Virus record (IMG/VR): IMGVR_UViG_3300013132_002199
Location: 1 to 25,078 of that record
DNA from: a virus
Reading direction: 5' to 3' (one strand)
DNA: 25,078 nt
Every line of letters starts with the position of its first letter. The stretch's first letter is position 1. This document shows positions 14,767-20,882 of the stretch, piece after piece. A model generated the notes under the pieces. That model made no database searches. It was not told the origin of the DNA and worked only from the letters and a program-made list of their open reading frames with translations. The position numbers were made by a program, and so were the translations under genes.

Positions 14767-15321
14767 CTATATCATATTTGATTTTTTTAAAGGAGTTGTC
14801 AAAGCTTTTTCTAAAGACCATCCTTTATGTAATCTATCAATAACATTTTGATATCTCACAACAGAAAATCTTTTTACTATTTCTTTTAAAGTTCCTTTAA
14901 ACCCATTAAATTCTTTAGAGTTATCTATTACAATTGCTTCTTCAAAAGTAAATCCTTGTCTGTAGATTCTTTGATATAGTGTTGTATACTTTATATCAAG
15001 TTCTTTTGCCCAATCTTTTAAAACCATACTTTTATTATTAAAAGTAAATACTTTATTAAAAGTACCTCTGTTTTTACATTGGTCAGCTTGTGTTGCCCAT
15101 CTACAGTTTTCAGGATAATATCCTTTTGAATTATCAATTCTGTCTAAACTATGTTTTTCTGAAGGTGCTTTACCCATATCTTCTAAAAAATTATCATATG
15201 ACTTTTTCCATCTATCACAGACTTCTATATCTACATACGTACCTTTTTTTGCTGAAGGAGCATTACATCTTGCTTTCATAGCTTTCCAAGCTCTATATTC
15301 TTTAATGGTTCTTTTATTCAT
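14767..15321 (-). CDS. HNH homing endonuclease inside intron 2
   Basis: A 184-residue phage-type HNH endonuclease. The nuclease part runs from YRAWKAMKARC (9-19) through CDRW (35-38) and DMGKAP (48-53) to HSLDRIDNSKGYYPENCRWAT (57-77) with a final Asn84; His57, Asp60, Asn64 and Asn72 form the metal-binding core of this family. The C-terminal half has two similar helix-turn-helix-like units, LKDWAKELDIKYTTLYQRI (101-119) and LKEIVKRFSVVRYQNVIDRL (145-164), each followed by F/W-x-x-E-x-A; they probably bind the homing site. It would spread the intron into intronless alleles. Its TAG stop lies in the 3' strand of P7. A good promoter (15345-15375) lies just upstream. Confidence 0.9.
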   Translation of the reverse strand: MNKRTIKEYRAWKAMKARCNAPSAKKGTYVDIEVCDRWKKSYDNFLEDMGKAPSEKHSLDRIDNSKGYYPENCRWATQADQCKNRGTFNKVFTFNNKSMVLKDWAKELDIKYTTLYQRIYRQGFTFEEAIVIDNSKEFNGFKGTLKEIVKRFSVVRYQNVIDRLHKGWSLEKALTTPLKKSNMI

Positions 15322-15344
15322 GCTATTAATTGAATTACTATATA

Positions 15345-15375
15345 CAAATATAGCACAAATAAATTAAAAATCAAA
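15345..15375 (-). promoter_or_regulatory. Bacteroidetes-type promoter driving the intron-2 HNH gene
   Basis: On the minus strand TTTG (15375-15372), a 19-nt spacer and TATATTTG (15352-15345) match the full -33/-7 consensus. The ATG at 15321 lies 23 nt after the -7 box. The promoter is inside the intron, between P3' and the endonuclease gene. Confidence 0.65.
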
Positions 15376-15571
15376 TCTACCTCTTTAGTCTCTGAACCTT
15401 CATCCTTTACAGGAAGCTTGGCTGCGGATTGTCCATTGTTCATACTATAGCTTTTTACTATACTGTTGTGGTTAGCAACACCCTTTATCATATTACTATA
15501 TAAAGTTAGTACCATAGTCTTTAGGATATCCCCGCAATTTAAGTAGTTTTACAAGGGCATGAAAAAATTCC

Positions 15572-15887
15572 ACCCTTTCTCATCTGCTCTATCAAAATAT
15601 TCAAAAGCACTAGTATACTGAAGATCATCTATTACAATATTCTTGATTTCAGGTCTTCTATCATTTACATACTTCAAACAAGCCATTATTTCATTTGCAC
15701 CTGGACGAGTATACATTCTACCTTCTTGGTTTTCTTTAGACCAAATAGGATACATAGACTTCCAACCTTTAAATGGTAGTGGTTTGTTTGCAACATTAAT
15801 AATAAATGTTTCTTCGGGTTTTAGATTTTTAATTGATGTGCTTTTACCTGCACCTGATTCTGAGATAATTAATACACTTGATGCCAT
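15572..15887 (-). CDS. Sak4-like RecA-fold ATPase, exon 1
   Basis: First exon of a phage nucleotide-binding protein of the AAA_24/Sak4-like class, a RecA-fold recombination ATPase. Walker A is SESGAGKST (9-17) near the N-terminus. Walker B is NIVIDDLQY (83-91), followed by EYFDRADEKG (96-105), after which the family normally continues with Tyr or Phe and a K-F pair. Exon 1 ends one base into codon 106. Without splicing, translation adds a few spurious residues and stops. Together with the SSB-like gene downstream it forms a likely single-strand annealing or strand-exchange module. One base separates this gene from the upstream 181-aa gene's stop. Confidence 0.87.
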
Positions 15888-15888
15888 T

Positions 15889-16434
15889 TTATTTAATTAA
15901 TTTATTTAACCATTCTTTTTTACTTACGGGTTTTCTTAATAATAATGCTGCTATATCTCTAAGAGTAATATCTTGTAGAGCAACATCATCACTAAAGATT
16001 TCAGCTTCATCAAACTGAATTTCTATTGTTTTAAGACTTTGTAATTTTTTAGCATTAGTTACAACATACAATTCATCAACTGGAATTGCATATCTTTCAT
16101 AACCTGCTTTGCTTTTTACTAAATCATACTCAGTTCTCCAATGTGGATTAAACTTCCATTTATATAAAGTTCTTTCTGGGTCTTCTGAATTATATTCTAT
16201 ATCAGCAAATTCAATATAGATATCTTTAGGACTATCAAATTTTTCAGCGTTTTCTAATTCACTTGTAAAAAATGTGACATGCTTCTCATCTTTACCTTCA
16301 GGCACATAAGCCATTTTAGGAATAAACAAAGGATCTTTAATACCATTAGTACTAAAGAAGTCTTTGTAGAAATTAAGTAAATTCTGAATTTTCTCTTTTC
16401 TTTCTTCTGTTGTTAATTTTTTTGTTGTTATCAT
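15889..16434 (-). CDS. Hypothetical protein, 181 aa
   Basis: No family is recognised. The N-terminal 30 residues are helical and basic, the middle is beta-rich with many acidic and aromatic residues (IYIEFADIEYNSEDPERTLYKWKF is the core of 72-95), and the C-terminus is helical and basic (LRDIAALLLRKPVSKKEWLNKLIK). There is no enzyme motif. It sits between the DnaB-type helicase, which it overlaps by 4 nt, and the Sak4-like ATPase. A role in replication-recombination complexes is an inference from position only. Confidence 0.7.
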   Translation of the reverse strand: MITTKKLTTEERKEKIQNLLNFYKDFFSTNGIKDPLFIPKMAYVPEGKDEKHVTFFTSELENAEKFDSPKDIYIEFADIEYNSEDPERTLYKWKFNPHWRTEYDLVKSKAGYERYAIPVDELYVVTNAKKLQSLKTIEIQFDEAEIFSDDVALQDITLRDIAALLLRKPVSKKEWLNKLIK

Positions 16435-17381
16435 TTAGATCTCCTTTCTGCTGTTGGAGGAGTTTCCATTTCAGAAACTCTCATTTTGTCAAACTCTGCT
16501 TTAAAGAATGACATTCTATTATCACCATTTCTACATTTAAGAAAATGCATTACAAGAACTGTATCATCTTCTATTATGTATCTATCTGGTCCATAGAATC
16601 TAATTTTTTGTTTAGCAGGTCTGTTTAGACCTACCAACAAATCTGCGTGTTGTAGTAATGCATCACCACCAAATATATCAGAGTCAAGTATGTAGTTACC
16701 ATACTTACCTTCTTCATTTCTTTCAGGTGATTCTATACCACGGTTAAGTTGGCTTAACACAATAAATGTAACAGGATACTTACGTTTTACATCAGTGAGC
16801 ATTTCTCCAAAAGAATACAACATTTCTAACTTGTCTTTATATGGTTGTTTCTTTAGAAGTACACTGTGGTCAACTGTAACAATTGTGGGTGTTTGATATT
16901 CATGTATATAAGCATCTATAATATCTTTCATCTCACTAACTGTACAAGGATCTTCTACTACATCTATAGGTAATTCAGCTTTTCTTTTTGCTAATTCATA
17001 GCATTTCATCATTTCATCTTTTGTAACTCTGTTTTGTTCTGCACTACATAAATATTTATATGATACACCAAGTTCACTTGAAAAGTCCCGCAAACATGAA
17101 GTTTGCATAATCATTTCAAAACTAAACTCTAATACTCTAAAATTCTGTGTAGGATTCAGAGCAAATGATTCTCTGATAATCTGGTCTTTTAAACCAGTTT
17201 TAAAACTACCAGGTCTTCCTGCAATAACATTAAGTGTTTTCCATTCTATACCATTAGTAGTAGCATCATTAAATTTAGACCAAGGAGTAATTAAACTTGA
17301 TATTTTACCTGATGATCTTCCTTGAATGTAATCAAGAGCATTCTTAAAACCTTCTTTTCTAGATAACCACTTACTTCTCAT
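16431..17381 (-). CDS. dnaB: DnaB-type replicative helicase, ATPase domain only
   Basis: A 316-residue RecA-fold hexameric helicase. Walker A is GRPGSFKT (55-62) after the DnaB-like entry WKTLNVIA. FSFEM (86-90) carries the catalytic Glu. Walker B is TIVTVDH (166-172, Asp171), followed by VTFIVLSQLNRG (about 204-215), the DnaB H3-type motif, and a late YGNYILDSDIFGGDALLQHADLLVGL segment like the DnaB H4 region. The protein is too short to hold the DnaB N-terminal domain, so it represents the C-terminal motor with a short linker. It would unwind the fork in front of the family B polymerase. The 195-aa gene immediately upstream overlaps it by 4 nt and may supply the missing loader or N-domain function. 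Confidence 0.88.
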   Translation of the reverse strand: MRSKWLSRKEGFKNALDYIQGRSSGKISSLITPWSKFNDATTNGIEWKTLNVIAGRPGSFKTGLKDQIIRESFALNPTQNFRVLEFSFEMIMQTSCLRDFSSELGVSYKYLCSAEQNRVTKDEMMKCYELAKRKAELPIDVVEDPCTVSEMKDIIDAYIHEYQTPTIVTVDHSVLLKKQPYKDKLEMLYSFGEMLTDVKRKYPVTFIVLSQLNRGIESPERNEEGKYGNYILDSDIFGGDALLQHADLLVGLNRPAKQKIRFYGPDRYIIEDDTVLVMHFLKCRNGDNRMSFFKAEFDKMRVSEMETPPTAERRSK

Positions 17382-17965
17382 ACTACTTTTTCTTTAAAGT
17401 AAGTGTCTTCATCAAGTTCCCCACCACTTGCAATTAATTCACAATAATCTGCAAGTTCTGAAGTTTTGCTTTTATCAAGGTTACTTTTACAAATAAAATA
17501 CTTTGATGTCTGCATATATTTATACCCATTTCTTTCATATTCATCTACATACTGTGCAGTAGCTTTTAATATTGTTTCCCAATCATAATCATAGTTATCA
17601 AAGAACCATTTAAAATTGGTTTCAATATTTTTAGGTGTAGACCTAGCTAACTTACCAGAAGGCAGTTTCTTTTTAGGAAATAGGTTTAAATACTTTGTGA
17701 TATTCTCCATATAATTATTACCCATATTAGATTTAGAAGCTTTAACACTTTTAGTTTTAAACTCTGAATCTATTTCATCTAGTAGTTCAATAGCCAAATC
17801 AGTGGGTTGGTTATTAGCATCAAGATAACCTTCAGGCATATTTCTAATTTCTAGATATGGATTAATATTAATGGTAGTACATCCATTTCTTAAACAATGT
17901 AACAAGTACAATTGATTAGGATTAATCTTTGCTCTAATGAGCTTATTAAATAAATCATTTATCAT
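17378..17965 (-). CDS. Hypothetical replication-linked protein, 195 aa (possible helicase loader)
   Basis: No family is recognised with confidence. The N-terminus is helical (LFNKLIRAKINPNQLYLLHCLRNG at 5-28). A central segment NYMENITKYLNLFPKKKLPSGK (about 83-104) is followed by ETNFKWFFDNYDYDWETILKATAQYVDEY, a helical block with many aromatics. A short YMQTSKYFI (154-162) follows. This helical two-part layout, with the gene lying between a DnaA-like gene and dnaB and overlapping both by 4 nt, suggests a helicase loader or primosome adaptor. That function is an inference from synteny. Confidence 0.68.
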   Translation of the reverse strand: MINDLFNKLIRAKINPNQLYLLHCLRNGCTTININPYLEIRNMPEGYLDANNQPTDLAIELLDEIDSEFKTKSVKASKSNMGNNYMENITKYLNLFPKKKLPSGKLARSTPKNIETNFKWFFDNYDYDWETILKATAQYVDEYERNGYKYMQTSKYFICKSNLDKSKTSELADYCELIASGGELDEDTYFKEKVV

Positions 17966-18357
17966 TTTAATGCTTTTATTATTTGATTGTACATACTAGC
18001 ATAAAGTGGATCTTTAGAGTCTACAAAATCATTTGCTTTATGACAACCATTAATAATACTACTATGGTCTCTTCCAATATTAGCAGCAATTGCTTTTAAA
18101 GAAAATCCTAAATCTTTTGAGATTTTAGAATAACAGTGTCTAGCATATACTACATTTTTCTTTCTATTTCTTTCAGAAATACTGCAGTTAGCTACTTTTT
18201 CTACTGTTTCTTTTAATTTTTCTAAAGTGATAAAATCATCTTTTTTCTTTACACCTTGTAATACAGTTACAGGAACTTCATAAATCTTTTCAAATCTAGA
18301 TTTAAATCTGTTAATTGTTCTCTGCATTTTTTCTTCTTCAGTCAATATTTTTTTCAT
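17962..18357 (-). CDS. DnaA domain IV-like origin-binding protein
   Basis: A 131-residue protein that ends in a DnaA-type DNA-binding domain. The helix-turn-helix is RKKNVVYARHCYSKISKDL (65-83), then FSLKAIAANIGRDHSSIINGCHKA (85-108), matching the DnaA signature with GRDHS (95-99) and the following helix. There is no AAA+ P-loop, so it is the DNA-binding module with a short N-terminal arm (about residues 1-45) that may bind a partner. Followed by the possible loader and the helicase, it is the natural candidate for marking the phage replication origin. It overlaps the upstream DUF5664 gene by 20 nt and the downstream gene by 4 nt. Confidence 0.88.
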   Translation of the reverse strand: MKKILTEEEKMQRTINRFKSRFEKIYEVPVTVLQGVKKKDDFITLEKLKETVEKVANCSISERNRKKNVVYARHCYSKISKDLGFSLKAIAANIGRDHSSIINGCHKANDFVDSKDPLYASMYNQIIKALK

Positions 18358-18706
18358 GTCTGTTATCCCATTCTGGTTTTTCTCTAAGCATGTAACTAAT
18401 AAACATTAAGTTACTCATCATATGTCCTAAGTGTGATAAGCCTGATTCAGGATCATTATCTTCACCATCCATAAATGCAAAAGTATGTCTTAACAAACTT
18501 TCACAAATACTTGTTACTTCTTGTCCTTTCATCCAATTCCAAGAAGCATATTTCTCTTCACCGTATTCTAAAACTTCAACCATTGGTTCAAGTGATTTAA
18601 AATCTACAAGTGCCCATTTTCTTTTGCCCTGATTGTATCTCAGTGCTTTTTGTTCTTTTAATTTTTCTCTTTCTAATGCAGAGATAAATGGATCATTATT
18701 ACTCAT
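18338..18706 (-). CDS. dATP/dGTP diphosphohydrolase-like protein (DUF5664, MazG-related)
   Basis: A 122-residue all-helical protein. The visible signature is RYNQGKRKWALVDF (23-36), EVLEYGEEKYASWNWMKG (44-61), SLLRHTFAFMDGEDNDPESG (70-89) and LSHLGHMMSNLMF (90-102). The acidic and His residues in these helices fit the metal-binding site of the MazG-like dATP/dGTP diphosphohydrolase N-terminal family (DUF5664). It probably hydrolyses dATP or dGTP to the monophosphate, shaping the dNTP pool. No purZ-like gene is seen in this window, so a 2-aminoadenine genome cannot be claimed. It is the first gene of the leftward set that leads into the DnaA-like gene, with a divergent lipoprotein gene on the other side. 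Confidence 0.82.
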   Translation of the reverse strand: MSNNDPFISALEREKLKEQKALRYNQGKRKWALVDFKSLEPMVEVLEYGEEKYASWNWMKGQEVTSICESLLRHTFAFMDGEDNDPESGLSHLGHMMSNLMFISYMLREKPEWDNRHEKNID

Positions 18707-18713
18707 ATGTCAT

Positions 18714-18721
18714 TAATTTTG
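18714..18721 (+). promoter_or_regulatory. Possible -7 box for the lipoprotein gene
   Basis: TAATTTTG fits TAnnTTTG and lies 18 nt before the ATG at 18740. No TTTG is found at the -33 spacing, so it is a weak call. Confidence 0.35.
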
Positions 18722-18739
18722 TTTAAATTAGCGGCTATT

Positions 18740-19270
18740 ATGAAACAAGTAATAGCAATTTTATTTATTTTAACTATTGCTGCATGCAATCCAGTTAAAC
18801 AAGCATTTAAACCTAAACACATTGAAAAGACTAAAGAAGAGTTCTTTAGGAGAAATCTTTGTATAGTTGATACTCAAACTAAAATTGTTACTGTTCACGA
18901 TAGTGTAGTCTACAAAGATACTGTAAAACTTGTGGAGTTTCAAAAAATACTCCCAAAATCTTTCAACTTAGATACCACAATTAATGGATCTAAAATTAAG
19001 ATTAGCAATGGTTCTATATCAATAGAATTAAAGGAAAAAGTAAAAACCGAATATAAGACTAATACTATTACTAAAACACTGAGAGATATTGGTTTTGAAC
19101 AATCACTTAAAAAAACAATATCAGCAAGAGATTCTGTTCTTTTACAAACAAAGAATGAATTAGTAGAAGTAAAAGGTAAATACTATAAATATAAGTCTAT
19201 TATTATAGGACTTGGATTACTTTTAGTTTTACTTATTACTTGGAGACTTTATAGAATTTTCAAACTCTAA
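18740..19270 (+). CDS. Lipoprotein with C-terminal TM anchor, candidate unimolecular spanin
   Basis: The start was set at 18740 because the protein then begins with a lipoprotein signal (MKQVIAILFILTIAAC, lipobox IAAC with Cys16); the longer in-frame start at 18707 would bury it. The mature protein would be a charged periplasmic region of about 130 residues, with long stretches of beta- and coil-forming sequence, and a C-terminal membrane segment IIIGLGLLLVLLITW (about 154-168) ending in a basic tail RLYRIFKL. A lipid anchor in the outer membrane plus a C-terminal inner-membrane helix is the layout of unimolecular spanins such as T1 gp11. It is 176 residues and stands alone on the plus strand. 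An anchored receptor-blocking or structural lipoprotein is the alternative. Confidence 0.72.
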   Translation: MKQVIAILFILTIAACNPVKQAFKPKHIEKTKEEFFRRNLCIVDTQTKIVTVHDSVVYKDTVKLVEFQKILPKSFNLDTTINGSKIKISNGSISIELKEKVKTEYKTNTITKTLRDIGFEQSLKKTISARDSVLLQTKNELVEVKGKYYKYKSIIIGLGLLLVLLITWRLYRIFKL

Positions 19271-19417
19271 TAGTCTTTGCTTTAGTGTTGAATCACTAAA
19301 TCTTACATGAAAGTAAATACTTAAGTATCTTTTAATAACTTCAAATTTTACTTCTTTTTCTTTCTCTGCAAGTTTCTCCAGAAACTCTACAATCATGTCT
19401 TTGTATTGCATTACCAT
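19229..19417 (-). CDS. Small hypothetical protein, 62 aa
   Basis: No family is recognised. The protein is short, charged and largely helical (MIVEFLEKLAEKEKEVKFEVI), with a C-terminal KQRLLEFENSIKSPSNK. Its 3' end overlaps the 3' end of the convergent lipoprotein gene by 42 nt, and its start overlaps the UDG stop by 7 nt. This is the weakest gene in this part, but tight coupling to the UDG gene supports it. Confidence 0.5.
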   Translation of the reverse strand: MVMQYKDMIVEFLEKLAEKEKEVKFEVIKRYLSIYFHVRFSDSTLKQRLLEFENSIKSPSNK

Positions 19418-20145
19418 ATTATTTGTTCTTTATTGTTATCTAACAAAAATTGGTTTACTCTATTAAAACAATTGTTACAATCCCAATCTGTTTTATTGTA
19501 AGAAGCACTAACAGGATGAGTAGTATTAATAACTATACTGTTACTATCATTAATAAGATCTTCCCAACCTTGTGCTACTTTACCCATTAGTATAAAAGCA
19601 ATTTCTTGTTTATTCCAATAAAGATAGTCTAAAACAAAACTAAGAAATGGTTTCCATATTTCATAATGTGTACCAGGTTTATTTATTTGAGTAGTTAATC
19701 CGGTATTTAATAATAATACTCCTTGGTTTGCCCATCTTTTTAAATCACAATCTCTATTATATTTTGTATCAGGATATACAGTAGTTTGGATTGCGTCAAA
19801 TATTTTTGTAAGTGATGGTTGTTCTTTTAAAGTAACAGAACATGAAAATGCTAATCCATCTGCTACTGTGTTAATTTGATCATGATCAAGCATAGGATAT
19901 GGATCTTGACCTAATATTACACATTTAAGATTAGATAATTCACATTCTTTGAATGCATTAAATACATCTTTTAATCTAGGTGTAAACCTACGTTTATTAT
20001 CAACTTCACTTATAAGTTTATTTATTATTTCAGTAAAATCATTACTTCCAGTAAAAGATTTAATAGCAGAATACCAATCAGTTGTTGATAGTATATTCTC
20101 TAGTTTAGTTTGAATTTCTTTTGAATTAATTTGTATGTTGTTCAT
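19411..20145 (-). CDS. ung: Uracil-DNA glycosylase (family 1)
   Basis: A 244-residue UDG from the ATG at 20145. The water-activating loop is GQDPYP (79-84, Asp81 as base). A uracil-binding region GLAFSCSV follows (97-104), LLLNTGLT (144-151) holds the Asn that recognises uracil, and THPVSASY (209-216) is the Leu/His loop with His210. These are the hallmarks of family 1 enzymes, which remove uracil from DNA. The ORF can be extended 13 codons further to 20184, but that would cross the promoter and start of the divergent gene at 20167, so 20145 is preferred. With the dCTP deaminase raising dUTP or dUMP in the same phage, uracil removal makes sense. Confidence 0.93.
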   Translation of the reverse strand: MNNIQINSKEIQTKLENILSTTDWYSAIKSFTGSNDFTEIINKLISEVDNKRRFTPRLKDVFNAFKECELSNLKCVILGQDPYPMLDHDQINTVADGLAFSCSVTLKEQPSLTKIFDAIQTTVYPDTKYNRDCDLKRWANQGVLLLNTGLTTQINKPGTHYEIWKPFLSFVLDYLYWNKQEIAFILMGKVAQGWEDLINDSNSIVINTTHPVSASYNKTDWDCNNCFNRVNQFLLDNNKEQIIW

Positions 20146-20161
20146 ATTGATAATATATTTG
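20130..20161 (+). promoter_or_regulatory. Bacteroidetes-type promoter, leaderless downstream gene
   Basis: TTTG (20130-20133), a 20-nt spacer and TATATTTG (20154-20161) match the Bacteroidetes consensus fully. The ATG at 20167 is only 5 nt downstream, so the transcript should start at or next to the start codon. Confidence 0.7.
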
Positions 20162-20166
20162 TAACT

Positions 20167-20487
20167 ATGAGTGAAGAAGTTCAAAAAATAGAAATGATGC
20201 CAAATGATAAGATTGTTTCAATCAAAGTTAGTGGTGCATTTCTTACAAGAATCCAGTCTGTTTTAGTTTACTTGTTAAGTAATTTTGAAACAGCAAGAAT
20301 CAAAGAAGCTGCTGAAAGAATCCAGAAACAGGAGCACACAGAACCTTGGGAGTTTCATTATGAAACCCTTGCTGTATTGATCAATGATATTGAACGTACT
20401 GCAAGAGCTGAAGGTTTGACTGAGCTTACTGATATTTCTGAACTCACAAAAGGAGAAGAAACAACAGAAGAGTCTTCTGAGAATTAA
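20167..20487 (+). CDS. Hypothetical protein, 106 aa, acidic C-terminal tail
   Basis: No family is recognised. The start was moved from 20131 to 20167 because the promoter lies between them. The protein starts with a beta-like strand (DKIVSIKVSGAFL), then helices IQSVLVYLLSNFETARI and WEFHYETLAVLINDIERTARAEG, and ends in an acidic tail (GEETTEESSEN). It is one of only four rightward genes in the window and has its own strong-looking promoter, so it could be expressed on a different schedule from the surrounding leftward genes. Its stop and that of the convergent gene share a TTAA. Confidence 0.7.
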   Translation: MSEEVQKIEMMPNDKIVSIKVSGAFLTRIQSVLVYLLSNFETARIKEAAERIQKQEHTEPWEFHYETLAVLINDIERTARAEGLTELTDISELTKGEETTEESSEN

Positions 20488-20882
20488 TATAAATTAATTC
20501 CAAGAAGCTCTCCTATTTCAATACTTGCTTGAATAGCAAGATTTAATTCTTCACGACTGCAGTCTCCAAAAGATTTACAGAGGGTGATATCTTCACCCTC
20601 TATTTTTTTGGTTATACAGAGTCCTGATTTATCTTTTACCATTAACTTAATTTCTTCAAATGTATGACCAGTATCATTAGCAATCTCTCTAATATTAGCA
20701 TGTATTTTAGCTAATTGTGCTGTTGTACCTGTATCATTCTGAACTTCAAAAATAACATCTACTTTAGATCCTTCAGGAATTGTCTCTACAAATCTGTGAT
20801 ATAATTCTTCCAAACCTTTTTTAGTGTATTTTAATCTACTATGTTCTTTTACTAATATTCCAGTAAAAATGTTTTGACTCAT
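20484..20882 (-). CDS. Hypothetical protein, 132 aa (weakly NinB/Orf-like layout)
   Basis: No family is firmly recognised. The layout is an N-terminal strand-rich part (MSQNIFTGILVKEHSRLKY, then VDVIFEVQND), a helix QLAKIHANIREIANDTG (56-72) with FEEIKLMVKDKSGL, and a C-terminal helix block LNLAIQASIEIGELLGINLY. This strand-helix order, with Q..K.H..I...A followed by E..K, resembles the lambda NinB/Orf recombination mediator, but the match is too loose to name it. The position beside an SF2 helicase gene (4-nt overlap) fits a recombination role. Confidence 0.65.
   Translation of the reverse strand: MSQNIFTGILVKEHSRLKYTKKGLEELYHRFVETIPEGSKVDVIFEVQNDTGTTAQLAKIHANIREIANDTGHTFEEIKLMVKDKSGLCITKKIEGEDITLCKSFGDCSREELNLAIQASIEIGELLGINLY

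Larger units (their letters stand above)
14736..15571 (-). ncRNA. Group I intron in the Sak4-like ATPase gene
   Basis: The 836-nt intron folds by eye. P1 pairs exon end AAGGGT (15577-15572) with GCCCTT (15558-15553), with U.G at the splice site and a 13-nt loop. P10 is a perfect 8-bp pairing between TTTTTCAT (15566-15559) and the start of exon 2, ATGAAAAA (14735-14728). P3 is CTACTT (15546-15541) with AGGTAG (15382-15377). P4 is GCGG/CCGC (15535-15532; 15427-15424). P7 is GACTA (15390-15386) with TAGTC (14769-14765), preceded by the common TTCAGAGACTA string. P9 is CCATATA/TATATGG (14761-14742). The intron ends in G (14736). The HNH gene lies between P3' and P7', in the P8 region. Confidence 0.93.

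Noticed and set aside
15318-15515. 65-codon leftward ORF in front of the HNH gene
   Set aside because: It lies inside the intron-2 core, covering the P4-P7 strands and the HNH promoter, and has no protein-like features. The RNA structure explains the sequence.
14368-15887. Intein or plain HNH insertion in the Sak4-like gene
   Set aside because: The endonuclease frame is not fused to either half, there are stops between, there are no intein splicing motifs, and the group I core elements are present.
18338-18706. Evidence for a 2-aminoadenine (Z) genome from the DUF5664 gene
   Set aside because: No PurZ-like gene is visible in the window, and the family also serves ordinary dNTP control.
18707-18739. 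Longer start for the lipoprotein gene
   Set aside because: It would place 11 residues in front of a textbook lipoprotein signal and start next to the divergent gene's ATG.
20146-20184. Longer N-terminus for the UDG
   Set aside because: It would overlap the promoter and start of the divergent gene at 20167; family 1 UDGs do not need it.
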